Positions 37,674-46,705 of a stretch of DNA of 64,000 nucleotides are shown in pieces. The translations under genes and the position numbers were made by a program. The notes beneath the pieces are model-generated. The model was given only the letters and a program-made list of their open reading frames with translations. It did not search any database and was not told where the DNA came from. Numbering within the stretch: the first letter of the stretch is position 1; each line of letters begins with the position of its first letter. Source of the stretch: Sneathiella aquimaris (GTDB lineage: Bacteria; Pseudomonadota; Alphaproteobacteria; Sneathiellales; Sneathiellaceae); the NCBI RefSeq assembly GCF_026409565.1, contig NZ_CP112881.1:2093501-2157500 (forward strand), read 5' to 3'.

Positions 37674-38978
37674 TTAACTGGCCGCCGCTTGTGTTGTGAC
37701 CATACTCACACCTTTGCACCGTCGAATGGTTTCTTCGACAGTTTCCTGTTCCGCCATTTCAGCCAATCCCATCTCAACCGTAGCGGCAACCGGTTTATCC
37801 TGTCCCGCAACCGCAAATTCGGTCGTTTTTGTAACACCGTAAACACGATTTAGGGCAAAGCGGGCCTGATCAATTCCGGTGCCGGGCAGGGCGATCAGAA
37901 ATTTGTTCCCTTCATACCGACAGCAAATATCTTCACCGCGCACCAGAAAGGAAATGATATTTCCAATCTGCCGCAAGACCTGATCCCCGGCGGCATAGCC
38001 GAATTCTTCGTTAATGGCGCCCAGATTAGTGATATCCAAAGTCGCAATCGTCAAATACTTGTCTTCCGCACGATGATCTGAGATCAGGTTGTTCAGATGG
38101 GCCCGCATGAAGCCAAAAGAATACAAATCGGTGGGACCATCTGTAACCGGCAGCGGTTTTGACGTTTTAAAAAGCTTTTGAAGGGAAAATCGATAGTCAG
38201 CCTGATTGATATGCAAAAAGGTTCTTACGCGCAGATTTTTCATTTCAGACGGATTTAAAACAATATCGGAAGCGCCGTGGATATAAGCCGCCTGCCGATT
38301 GCTTTCATGATCAAGAATAAAGATGATTGGCAGATTGAAAAGCCGGCTATTTGCCCGAACATCGTTGGCGAAGCGAAGATTCACATCTCCTTGGCCTGCC
38401 CCTAACAGGATCATCGCGTCATATTGCGTAGACTGCAACTCGTCCATCGCTGACACGGCGTTTTGGCAGACATTTATCTGGGTTCCGCGATCCAGCTGCA
38501 ACATCACTTGGCCTAAAACGTCGCTCTCTGTACCCACAAGAAGAATATTTTTGCTGATTTCGTCTGATACGGGATCCGGAAGATCTTTTGTTTTCAGCCC
38601 ATATAGCGCCGTGGTTTCAGAGCGTCTTATAAATTCACGTTTCATGACCTGCAGGCGCACAAGAGAGGCAAGCCGTCGTTCCAGTTCCATATCACAAAAT
38701 GTCGTGGGGATAGACTGGATGCTGTCTGAAAAAGGATTTTCTCCGATGATCAGGATTTGAGAAGTCTGTTCGGTCAATGCCTCCTTCAAGCCGGATAACT
38801 GATCACGCCCATCATTATTCAGGAACAAAATCAGGTCATATAAAGGGGAGACAATTTTTTCACTTTTGAACTTGGAATAGTCCATTCTTGAGGCGGCATA
38901 TCCAAAGCCCGTCAGGCATTTGGTCAGGGCCGCTTCCTCATTATTCGAAACGACCAAAATCTGAGCGGAGACAGACAT
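37674..38978 (-). CDS. PleD-like protein with degenerate receivers and GGDEF domain
   Basis: 434 residues. The layout resembles PleD: receiver-like domain 1 (about 5-110), receiver-like domain 2 (about 142-255) and a GGDEF-type domain (about 285-430). The diguanylate cyclase signature is replaced by E356-G-N-K-F360, and neither receiver shows the phospho-acceptor Asp after its third strand (LILFLNN and AMILLGAG). It is therefore unlikely to make c-di-GMP or be phosphorylated normally. A role as a scaffold or ligand sensor is an inference. It stands alone with no kinase next to it. Confidence 0.8.
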   Translation of the reverse strand: MSVSAQILVVSNNEEAALTKCLTGFGYAASRMDYSKFKSEKIVSPLYDLILFLNNDGRDQLSGLKEALTEQTSQILIIGENPFSDSIQSIPTTFCDMELERRLASLVRLQVMKREFIRRSETTALYGLKTKDLPDPVSDEISKNILLVGTESDVLGQVMLQLDRGTQINVCQNAVSAMDELQSTQYDAMILLGAGQGDVNLRFANDVRANSRLFNLPIIFILDHESNRQAAYIHGASDIVLNPSEMKNLRVRTFLHINQADYRFSLQKLFKTSKPLPVTDGPTDLYSFGFMRAHLNNLISDHRAEDKYLTIATLDITNLGAINEEFGYAAGDQVLRQIGNIISFLVRGEDICCRYEGNKFLIALPGTGIDQARFALNRVYGVTKTTEFAVAGQDKPVAATVEMGLAEMAEQETVEETIRRCKGVSMVTTQAAAS

Positions 38979-39140
38979 ATTTTTTCTTCCCTGATTTATT
39001 AGTACCCTATTGAAGCAAAATTTAGTTAAAATTGTCTTTTTCGCGGGCCAGAATTTTGAGAAATCTCAAAGCCTTGATTTTATTCGGCCTGCAGTGAATG
39101 ATGTGCGCCAATGAAACAAGAAAAAATGAGGAGATAAACA

Positions 39141-39908
39141 GTGAATTCACCCACATTTCTAGAGGGAAAACATGCTCTGGTGACAGGAGCCTCTTCCGGA
39201 TTAGGGTGGCAGTTTGCTCTGACGCTTGCCCGGGCTGGCGCCAAAGTTACGCTGGCTGCGCGCAGTACCGATAAGCTGGAAACACTGGCGAAGGAAATCG
39301 AAGGCTTCGATGGCCGCGCCCTACCTGTTCGGATGGATGTAACAGATGTTGCAAGTATCCGTTCGGCAGTTGCCGCCGCTGAAACAGAATTGGGACCGGT
39401 TGATATTCTGGTCAACAATTCAGGAATAAGCGCGTTGTCTCCTTCGGAAGCCATTAGTGAAGAAGATTTCGACGCTGTGATGGATACAAATGCCAAAGGG
39501 GCTTTTTTTGTCGCGCAGGCGGTCGGTCAAAGCATGATCAAACATGGGCATGGCGGTAAAATTATCAATATCGCGTCCGTCGCCTCAAACCGGGTCTTGA
39601 AGCAGAATATTGCCTATTGCATGTCAAAAGCAGCCGTTAAGCATATGACAGCCGCCCTTGCCGATGAATGGGGGCGTTATAACATCAATGTAAATGGCAT
39701 TAACCCTGGATATATTGTCACTGGTATTAATCGCGATTATTGGGAAACGGATCACGGGAAAAAACTGATCAGTCGTTTGCCGCGCCGCCGTGTGGGGGAT
39801 CCTGAGGTGTTGGATGGCGCTTTACTGCTTCTTGCAGGACCCGGCTCTGATTTCATGACCGGTAGCATGATTGATGTTGATGATGGTCTAACAGCCAAGG
39901 GATTCTGA
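39141..39908 (+). CDS. short-chain dehydrogenase/reductase
   Basis: A 255-residue classical SDR with TGASSGLG, NNSG, the serine in IASVA and YCMSK. ARST after the second strand suggests NADP preference. The start is GTG 39141 with an AGGAG ribosome site. The substrate is unknown. An intrinsic terminator follows, and the gene has no obvious operon partner. Confidence 0.88.
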   Translation: MNSPTFLEGKHALVTGASSGLGWQFALTLARAGAKVTLAARSTDKLETLAKEIEGFDGRALPVRMDVTDVASIRSAVAAAETELGPVDILVNNSGISALSPSEAISEEDFDAVMDTNAKGAFFVAQAVGQSMIKHGHGGKIINIASVASNRVLKQNIAYCMSKAAVKHMTAALADEWGRYNINVNGINPGYIVTGINRDYWETDHGKKLISRLPRRRVGDPEVLDGALLLLAGPGSDFMTGSMIDVDDGLTAKGF

Positions 39909-39921
39909 TTTTTCTCTGGAC

Positions 39922-39957
39922 AACAGGTGATACCCAGATCAGGTTTCACCTGTTTTT
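39922..39957 (+). terminator. intrinsic terminator after the SDR gene
   Basis: Nine-base arms AACAGGTGA (39922-39930) and TCACCTGTT (39946-39954), followed by T on the plus strand. It overlaps the last codons and the stop of the converging 74-residue gene. Confidence 0.8.
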
Positions 39958-40163
39958 CCCGGACGCAAATTCAGGGAAACTACAAAATGTTTAGCTTCTT
40001 CATCTTCCATGCTGGTCATCGATGCCAGAAGCATTGACGCCCCTGTAACACCTTCTTTATGTGCGATAAGCTTGCTGTGGCCGGCCCCCATAGCCTCATC
40101 AACAGTTTCGAGATAACATTCTTCAATCATTTCAAGGATTGACGGATCAATTTCAACGCTCAT
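39939..40163 (-). CDS. uncharacterised 74-residue acidic protein
   Basis: No family is recognised. The sequence opens MSVEIDPSILEMIEECYLE and is rich in Glu, with a central AHKEGVTGASMLLASM stretch and a basic tail. There is no signal peptide or membrane segment. It has ATG 40163 and a weak ribosome site, and it is flanked by a terminator shared with the converging SDR. Composition and codon use look like a real gene. Confidence 0.5.
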   Translation of the reverse strand: MSVEIDPSILEMIEECYLETVDEAMGAGHSKLIAHKEGVTGASMLLASMTSMEDEEAKHFVVSLNLRPGKTGET

Positions 40164-40379
40164 CCAAAAATTTCCACTTAAAATTTAAACAAGCTTTCGG
40201 TGACCAAAACCCATTTTATCCAATCAGGGATATCAGCCAGAATGAAAGCAAGTGACATAGTACAGTATTAAAAATAGACAGCTTGCACACATCTGTCATC
40301 CAATTATCTACCTGTCACTTTTTTAGAAACACATCAATACCACTTACTTTAAATCATAAATAAAAGTATAGGTTGTATT

Positions 40380-41387
40380 ATGTGTCCTCAAAGAAATTTT
40401 ATTGTCGTTGGCGGTGGGGTCGGACCCGCAGCTGGCGTTGCTTTTCATCAGAAACTTATTGATATGCTTGATAACCGAGGCATGGGAGATCAGGGGCATG
40501 CCCCGGTAATTCATCTTTCAATGTCACCCTACGTTCTTGATCGGACTGCGTACCTGCTTAGTAACCAACAGGGGATCAATCCTGGAACGGCCATGGGATC
40601 TTCCGTCAATGCCGCCTGTCTTGCATTTGAAGGAGTGGCGCAGAAATTTGTGGTCGGCGTTCCCTGCAACACTTTTCACTCTAAAGTTGTGTATGAAGCC
40701 TATCTCGAACAATTGGAAAGCAACCAGATTTGCCCCATCAACATGATCGAAGAGACAAAAAATTACATTCAGCAGAAGCTGCCGACCGACAAGATCATCC
40801 TTTTGTCGACCTCTGGCACTCGGGAAACCCAAGTCTATAGTTCGCAAATTCCAGTTCTCGAAACTAGGGATGTTCCCAACCCACAGGACAAAAACACTAA
40901 GAGACTGAGTTACTTCCTAACGCAGGAAGGAAATCCTGACCTAAGGAAAATCAGTGTTGCGCCGCAAGCGGCTGTCATGGCTGCAATTTATGACCCGGAA
41001 ATCGGTGTAAAGGGAAGTGAGCCCAATTTTTCCCAAGCAAAATGGGTTTTTGATGTTGTCATCGATCTATTGAAAGAAGGCCATGCCCAACGGTCTGCAA
41101 AAAAGGAAAATTACAGCGTCATTATGGGGTGCACAGAAATACCGCTGGCCTATGCCTATGGCGAAGGCCCGCTCATTTTAGGAGAGTTCGAAAAATATAT
41201 CGATCCAATGGAAATCCTGGCCGCCCGCTTGATCACTGCCGCGGGGTATCCGCTTAAACGGGCGTTTGCAGAAAAGTATGATTACATGTTGAGTTCAGAA
41301 GTGCTCGCAGAACCGGAGGACAGCGCACAAATTCGCCTTCACGTCGAAGACTTTGCGGAAAACATCAAGATCCGGTCGAAACTGTAA
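40380..41387 (+). CDS. aspartate/glutamate racemase family protein
   Basis: 335 residues, longer than the usual 230 or so of this family. Both catalytic cysteines are present: C96 in GVPCNTF and C251 in MGCTEIPL. Family members racemise Asp or Glu, isomerise maleate or act on related acids by a two-cysteine mechanism. The extra length lies mainly between the two cysteines and at the C-terminal end. A flavin monooxygenase gene follows 79 bases later in the same direction, which may indicate a shared catabolic pathway. Confidence 0.82.
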   Translation: MCPQRNFIVVGGGVGPAAGVAFHQKLIDMLDNRGMGDQGHAPVIHLSMSPYVLDRTAYLLSNQQGINPGTAMGSSVNAACLAFEGVAQKFVVGVPCNTFHSKVVYEAYLEQLESNQICPINMIEETKNYIQQKLPTDKIILLSTSGTRETQVYSSQIPVLETRDVPNPQDKNTKRLSYFLTQEGNPDLRKISVAPQAAVMAAIYDPEIGVKGSEPNFSQAKWVFDVVIDLLKEGHAQRSAKKENYSVIMGCTEIPLAYAYGEGPLILGEFEKYIDPMEILAARLITAAGYPLKRAFAEKYDYMLSSEVLAEPEDSAQIRLHVEDFAENIKIRSKL

Positions 41388-41466
41388 TTGCCGAAGACCC
41401 TTGCGTTTGAACCAGCCCCCTGGATATAGTTACAAATAAAACTAATTAGCGGGAGGATAAAGGGTC

Positions 41467-42720
41467 GTGCAAAAACCAGAAGGCATTATCGTAGGGGGAG
41501 GGCTCGTTGGTTTGACGTTGGCCCTCGCCTTGCACCAAAAAGGATATAAATGCCGCATTTATGAGACCGTTCCTGAACTATTACCGCTTGGTGTCGGGAT
41601 TAACCTTCTTCCGCATTCCGTCCAAAATCTGGCGAAACTGGGTTTATTGGACGCCCTTAAAAAGGTTGCGATCGAAACATCCAGTCTCAGCTATTATACC
41701 GAAGATGGGAAAACAATCTGGAGCGAACCCAGAGGCTTGGCCGCCGGTTATGACGTCCCTCAGTTTTCCATACATCGCGGCGATTTTCATATGATCCTGT
41801 TGGCGGCAGTCAAAGAACGCCTGGGCGAAGACTGCCTGTTTATGGATCACCGTTTCAGTCGTTATGAACAGGATGGCGACGGTGTAACGGCCTATTTCAC
41901 AAACCATGCGGGTACCCAGGAACAGCAAACAGTCCATGCTGACTATCTGGTTGGCGCAGATGGCATCAATTCCCGTTTACGTAAGATATTGTATCCTGAT
42001 GAAGGACCGCCGCACTATTCCGGTCAAATGTTATGGCGCGGAGTGACAGAAATGGCGCCCTTCAAGGACGGGAAATCCATGTTCATGGCGGGACATAATG
42101 ATTTGAAACTCGTCGCTTATCCGATCCGGGCGGAAAGTGCGGCGCGTGGAAAATCCTATATTAACTGGATCGCAGAACGGCGGATCCCGTCTGATTTAGC
42201 GGGACGGCAGGCTGATTGGAATGCAGAAGGCCTGTTATCAGAGTTCAAATTTGATTTTGACTCGTGGGATCTTGGTTGGCTGGACGTTAACGCATTATTT
42301 GATAACGCAATTTCCATTCACAAATTTCCCATGATTGACCGGGACCCAATTCCGAAATGGAGCTTTGACAGGATCACCCTGATGGGTGATGCGGCCCATG
42401 CCATGTATCCGAATGGATCCAACGGAGTGTCTCAGGGCGTACTGGACGCCATGGAGTTTGTTTCCCTATTGCAAAAGGGCGGAAACATTACCGATATTCT
42501 GACACAATATGAAGGTAATCGGCGCCCGCATACAACACGCATCAGTCTTGCCAATCGGGAGACAGGGCCGGAAAAGGTCATGGAAATGGTGAAAGACGCC
42601 TGTACCGGAGACTGCGCGGACACGCATACCTGTATTCCGGCCGACAAACTGGAAGAGGTTGCGACAGCGTATAAAAAACTTGCTGGATTTGATAAGGAGA
42701 GCTTGAAAAAAGCCCTTTAA
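41467..42720 (+). CDS. FAD-dependent aromatic-type monooxygenase
   Basis: A 417-residue class A flavoprotein monooxygenase. The N-terminal FAD motif is GGGLVGL, the DG motif is GADGINSR, and the second FAD motif is GDAAHAMYP with D308. Relatives hydroxylate salicylate-type or other ring compounds with NAD(P)H. The start is GTG 41467 with GGGAGG upstream. The C-terminus has a cluster of cysteines and histidines (CTGDCADTHTC) not typical of the family. It overlaps the converging GNAT gene by four bases. Confidence 0.85.
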   Translation: MQKPEGIIVGGGLVGLTLALALHQKGYKCRIYETVPELLPLGVGINLLPHSVQNLAKLGLLDALKKVAIETSSLSYYTEDGKTIWSEPRGLAAGYDVPQFSIHRGDFHMILLAAVKERLGEDCLFMDHRFSRYEQDGDGVTAYFTNHAGTQEQQTVHADYLVGADGINSRLRKILYPDEGPPHYSGQMLWRGVTEMAPFKDGKSMFMAGHNDLKLVAYPIRAESAARGKSYINWIAERRIPSDLAGRQADWNAEGLLSEFKFDFDSWDLGWLDVNALFDNAISIHKFPMIDRDPIPKWSFDRITLMGDAAHAMYPNGSNGVSQGVLDAMEFVSLLQKGGNITDILTQYEGNRRPHTTRISLANRETGPEKVMEMVKDACTGDCADTHTCIPADKLEEVATAYKKLAGFDKESLKKAL

Positions 42721-43169
42721 AGGGTTTTGAACATGCAGACGCGCGGTTGCCTATCCAGACCCTGCGCTTTTTCCTGTTGACGAATTTCCAAAAGCGCGGG
42801 CCACGCCGCGGATGGCGTAAAAACTGTATATCCCATGCTCTCATAAAAAGGGGCGTTGAAAGGTATAAATTCATAGGTCGTCAGGGTTATCTTTTGATAG
42901 CCCTGATCCCTGGCCCATTTTTCTGATAGTCCAAGCAGTTGTTTTCCAATTCCCTGCCGCATATATCGGCGTAAAACTGAGATTTCCTTAAGGTGCGCCT
43001 GACCGTCAATTGACTTCACAAAAGCAAACCCAATAGGCTTGTCGGCTGCATCGCAGGCAACAAGCAGCAGGCACTCTTTTTCAAGTCCAATCGAGTAGGC
43101 ATCAGAATTAACCGGCAGGTCAGCAACGTTTTCAAGGCCATATGCACGTAAAGCTTCCCCTGCATCCAT
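42717..43169 (-). CDS. GNAT acetyltransferase with unclear start
   Basis: At least 150 residues of a GNAT (HLKEISVLRRYMRQGIGKQLL, NAPFYESMGY). The first ordinary start codon, ATG 43169, falls inside the first helix. Upstream in the same frame the sequence reads YRNAKKQDCVEISAIE, which matches the usual GNAT opening (I/Y-R-x-A...), but no ATG, GTG or TTG occurs before the stop further up. An ATT at 43226 is the only plausible candidate. The gene may use a rare start, or may have lost its start. It follows the FMN reductase gene. Confidence 0.75.
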   Translation of the reverse strand: MDAGEALRAYGLENVADLPVNSDAYSIGLEKECLLLVACDAADKPIGFAFVKSIDGQAHLKEISVLRRYMRQGIGKQLLGLSEKWARDQGYQKITLTTYEFIPFNAPFYESMGYTVFTPSAAWPALLEIRQQEKAQGLDRQPRVCMFKTL

Positions 43170-43228
43170 CTCAATTGCCGAAATTTCGACACAATCCTGC
43201 TTTTTAGCATTTCTATAAAGGAAAATGA

Positions 43229-43834
43229 TTACATTCCATTTTTATATTTTTTCAGATTTTGGTTCTTCTCGCGAACCGGCTTCAACGCTATTGCGGTATC
43301 AACCAGAAATCCTAGAGAATAATTAAGCCGCTCGGTTAGTTCCAGATCCAGACTATTCGGCGGTGTATCTGCAAAAAGCTTTGTCACATTTCGTAAAATC
43401 ATGTGATCGGGTAGCCACATCAGCATGTTGTTTTTATATCCGCTCATCCGTAGTTCAGCAACAGGATAGGCGCCGCCCATACCAGAACTAATTCCGATCA
43501 ACTGACAGGGTTTATGGGCCAGTTCACCCTTGTCGCACATCAATAGGAAGTTTTTAAGATGAGGAGGGGCCATTCCAGCCCATTCAGGAACCACAAAAAC
43601 AAATCCATCACACTCAGACAACTTACGTGAAAGCGGCAACCAGTTTTGACTAACCGGACTATTGCTATCCCATTTGTCTTCAGTCCATAAAGGAAGGTCC
43701 AGCAGACGCAAATCAAAAATCTCTGTATCGCAATCCAAATGAGTCCGGTGCAATAAACCATCAACGTAATGAGATACTCGGGAAGACTCAGAATTTTCCC
43801 TGATACTTCCAATTACTATACCAATTTTGATCAT
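43229..43834 (-). CDS. NADPH-dependent FMN reductase-like flavoprotein
   Basis: A 201-residue flavodoxin-fold protein. It opens KIGIVIGSIRENSES, which binds the FMN phosphate, and has the VVPEWAGMAPPHLKNFLL segment around the isoalloxazine. Such enzymes reduce quinones, azo compounds or free flavin. It lies downstream of a DUF1330 gene that is divergent from a LysR gene. Confidence 0.85.
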   Translation of the reverse strand: MIKIGIVIGSIRENSESSRVSHYVDGLLHRTHLDCDTEIFDLRLLDLPLWTEDKWDSNSPVSQNWLPLSRKLSECDGFVFVVPEWAGMAPPHLKNFLLMCDKGELAHKPCQLIGISSGMGGAYPVAELRMSGYKNNMLMWLPDHMILRNVTKLFADTPPNSLDLELTERLNYSLGFLVDTAIALKPVREKNQNLKKYKNGM

Positions 43835-43957
43835 GCTATTTCCTTAAAGTATGTAGACCTTTTAGGTAAGCACGCCTGTAATTACGTCAAGCAAAACTAA
43901 TGAGGACGGGGGTTTCATTGGTTAATAAAAAGACACCCCCGCCTGATTAGCAAAATT

Positions 43958-44251
43958 TTATTTTAAGGCAGGAAGGGCTAAAATAGTCGAACTTCCGGCC
44001 CCATTTCTTAAGGCATGAACCGGGGCAAGGTCTGGATCCTGGCGCCACGCACGCGCATGGTCAATTGATGGAAATTCGAGGATTGCAATAACATCCGGTA
44101 TTTCACCAGTCGCTTCCAACGCTTCAGGAGCAGGAAGCCCGCCAAGTACTTTTCCCTGATGTTTCGCCAGGGCGTCCGACGACACTTTTTTATACTCATT
44201 CATTTTATCCGGATGTTTTACAGAAATAAGCGCGATGAATTGTACTGACAT
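43958..44251 (-). CDS. DUF1330 domain protein
   Basis: A 97-residue dimeric alpha-beta barrel-type protein (FIALISVKHPDKMNEY, VLGGLPAPEALE, AILEFPSIDHARAW) matching DUF1330. These are often small proteins of unknown function next to oxidoreductases. It is divergent from the LysR gene and likely regulated by it. Confidence 0.82.
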   Translation of the reverse strand: MSVQFIALISVKHPDKMNEYKKVSSDALAKHQGKVLGGLPAPEALEATGEIPDVIAILEFPSIDHARAWRQDPDLAPVHALRNGAGSSTILALPALK

Positions 44252-44336
44252 TTCAAAAACCTTTAATTGTGGAAGTTGTTGCTTTTTATCTAGCCAGCAT
44301 CGACTTGATAATAAATGCTAAACATTGCGAAAAATC

Positions 44337-44352
44337 TGTGCAAAAATGCACA
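44337..44352. promoter_or_regulatory. 16-bp inverted repeat at the LysR start
   Basis: TGTGCA-AAAA-TGCACA, perfect six-base arms, ending one base before the preferred LysR start codon and 85 bases upstream of the divergent DUF1330 gene. It is a candidate autoregulatory or bidirectional operator. Confidence 0.45.
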
Positions 44353-44353
44353 T

Positions 44354-45247
44354 ATGGAAGATTGGGATAGTTACAAATTTATACTGGCTGTGGGGCGGCA
44401 CGGTAGCCTGAGCGCTGCAGCGCGATCGCTTTCTGTGAACCACACGACGGTTTCCAGAAGAATTACCGCCATTGAAGAAAAAATGAATGTTCGGTTATTC
44501 GACAGAATCGCTAAAAATTTTGTGCCAACAGATGCCGGACATAAAGCGATTGCCTCGTCTGAGCGCATTGAGAAGGAAGTCTTTGCGTTGCGCCGTGAAA
44601 TCGCATCTAAAGACTCGGAAATTGCAGGTCCCTTACAAATTACGGTCGCTGATCAGCTATATCAGACCTATATCGCAGATATCGTGCATTCCTTTATGGC
44701 CCTATATCCTCAAATCGACATCACCGTCCGAACGGCGAGCGAGAATTTCAATCTTAGCAAAAGGGAAGCCGACGTTGCCATCCGGGTCGGAGATCAACCG
44801 GACACCCACTTATTTGGTCGCCGCATTATGCGGCAAAATCGGTGCTTTTATATCTCTGACACTTACTTGTCCCATTTGCAAGCAACAGATGGGACAATAG
44901 ACAAATCAACAAACATAAAGTTTATCAATCATGTAGAATGGTCCTCAACTATTTTAGATGAACTGAAAAAAGTATATCCAGGCTGCAATGAAATTCTTAA
45001 AACAGATGCGATGATTGTTCTTCTGACCGCTGTTAAAAAGGGGGTCGGTGTTAGCCGATTGCCCTGTTTTTTAGGGGAGAGTGATCCCGATCTTGTACAG
45101 TTACCCGGCTGCACGCCCACAAAAAATAAGGATATTTGGGCGCTCACCCATCCCGATCTAAAGAATGTGTCGCGGATCCGGTTGTTTATGCAATTCGTGT
45201 CTGACAGATTGAAAAATCACACCGACATTTTCTTGGGAAAGGGATGA
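44354..45247 (+). CDS. LysR family transcriptional regulator
   Basis: About 297 residues. A winged HTH (WDSYKFILAVGRHGSLSAAARSL..., residues 3-60) is followed by a LysR substrate-binding domain. An in-frame ATG at 44315 would add 13 residues, but MEDWDSYKFILAV aligns with the normal start of this subgroup. It is divergent from the DUF1330-FMN reductase genes, the usual arrangement for a LysR regulator and its target. Confidence 0.88.
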   Translation: MEDWDSYKFILAVGRHGSLSAAARSLSVNHTTVSRRITAIEEKMNVRLFDRIAKNFVPTDAGHKAIASSERIEKEVFALRREIASKDSEIAGPLQITVADQLYQTYIADIVHSFMALYPQIDITVRTASENFNLSKREADVAIRVGDQPDTHLFGRRIMRQNRCFYISDTYLSHLQATDGTIDKSTNIKFINHVEWSSTILDELKKVYPGCNEILKTDAMIVLLTAVKKGVGVSRLPCFLGESDPDLVQLPGCTPTKNKDIWALTHPDLKNVSRIRLFMQFVSDRLKNHTDIFLGKG

Positions 45248-45338
45248 TATTACAGCATTACATTAATTAAGATTAACAATAAATAAAGGAAAGATGAAGT
45301 AAGAAGACATTAGTTTAAACGAAAGTTTTTGGTATCAA

Positions 45339-46550
45339 ATGAGCGAAATCGAAACATATTTATCTGCGATCAGGTTCACTATTTTAGCGATCGCATTTTT
45401 ATACTTTTTTCGAATTCGCCGACAGGTCCCGTATTCAGACAAAGGGATAAATCTTATTCAAGTTGGTTTCGGTGCCTTAGCTGTCGCGGGACTTGCCAAC
45501 TTACTATTCCTATCGCCAGTTTTTATTGATACTTTTTCTCCCACTTTCGAAACACGTGACATCATCCGTATTTCCTATAACAGCGCATATTATGTGGGTA
45601 TTCTTTGCGTCGTTATTGGTCTCATACGATGGAGTAAAGCTGTCATTCTATTGAATGATCAAATCAGAAAAAGACGGACTTTACAAAAAGAATTAGAGGA
45701 AAATAATAAATTCCTGAGCTTACAGGCCCGAGATCTTGAGGTTTTGACCGTTGAATATATCGAGCAGCGGGAAGTGGCCATACAGGCGGAAAAATCGAAA
45801 ACTGATTTTTTAAGAAATACCAGTCACGAACTCAGAACTCCATTGAATGCGATCATTGGTTTTGCCGATATTCTGAGGGGCAGCCCCCCGGTTTCGGATG
45901 AAGAAAAAAAGGAATACGCCAATTATATTTCTGTTTCTGGCAACAGACTTCTTAATCTGGTGAACTCCATCATCGAAATGGCCCACATAGATACCCGAAA
46001 TTATGTGGCTAAAATCGAGCCATTGAATATCCTGGAAACGCTTGATCCTTTGGTAAAGCATATGCGATCAATCGCAAAAAACAGGGACATTACGATAAAA
46101 ATAAAAGCAAACGGTGATACACCAATCTTTGCTGAGTTTGACGAAAACGCAACCCGGCAGGCTATAATGCACGTGCTTGATAATGCCATTAAGTTCTCAC
46201 CTGCAGAAGACACTATTATTGTCCAGATATCTGAACAGCTTAAAACCGACTTCGTCGCCATTTCTGTCACTGATAATGGCCCCGGAATTCCGCCCGAGCA
46301 AATAAAAACAGTCTTCGATATTTTTTCCAAATCTGGAAATGCTTTGACGCAGGCAGATGAAAATCTTGGTCTTGGCCTGACTTATTTTCAGAAATTGGCT
46401 GAATTGCAAAATGGTAAAGCGGCTGTCGAAAGTGACGGTAAGAACGGCACGACATGTATCTTGTACTTACCAAAAGTACGACACACCACCAATCAAGCGA
46501 AACCAGACGCCATCGAAACTGACGACTTAAAAGTAAGCCCAGAAACATAA
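45339..46550 (+). CDS. membrane sensor histidine kinase
   Basis: 403 residues with three or so hydrophobic helices in the first 100 residues, a short coiled-coil (about 105-150) and a HisKA domain with H163 in NTSHELRTPLN. A HATPase domain follows (HVLDNAIKF, DNGPGIP, LGLGLTYF). There is no PAS domain and no adjacent response regulator, so it is an orphan kinase and its signal is unknown. Confidence 0.9.
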   Translation: MSEIETYLSAIRFTILAIAFLYFFRIRRQVPYSDKGINLIQVGFGALAVAGLANLLFLSPVFIDTFSPTFETRDIIRISYNSAYYVGILCVVIGLIRWSKAVILLNDQIRKRRTLQKELEENNKFLSLQARDLEVLTVEYIEQREVAIQAEKSKTDFLRNTSHELRTPLNAIIGFADILRGSPPVSDEEKKEYANYISVSGNRLLNLVNSIIEMAHIDTRNYVAKIEPLNILETLDPLVKHMRSIAKNRDITIKIKANGDTPIFAEFDENATRQAIMHVLDNAIKFSPAEDTIIVQISEQLKTDFVAISVTDNGPGIPPEQIKTVFDIFSKSGNALTQADENLGLGLTYFQKLAELQNGKAAVESDGKNGTTCILYLPKVRHTTNQAKPDAIETDDLKVSPET

Positions 46551-46705
46551 CCTGACGGTTAGGTTCACAGAATGGGCTTGATGCGAGCCTTAATAAGGCC
46601 AATCCATCAGGCAATTCCTCTGCAATCTGGATCAAAAATAAATCACGCCACGCAAAATGTACAAAGATTAAAATCAAACCTAGAAGCGCCCATCTGTTCC
46701 GATTG

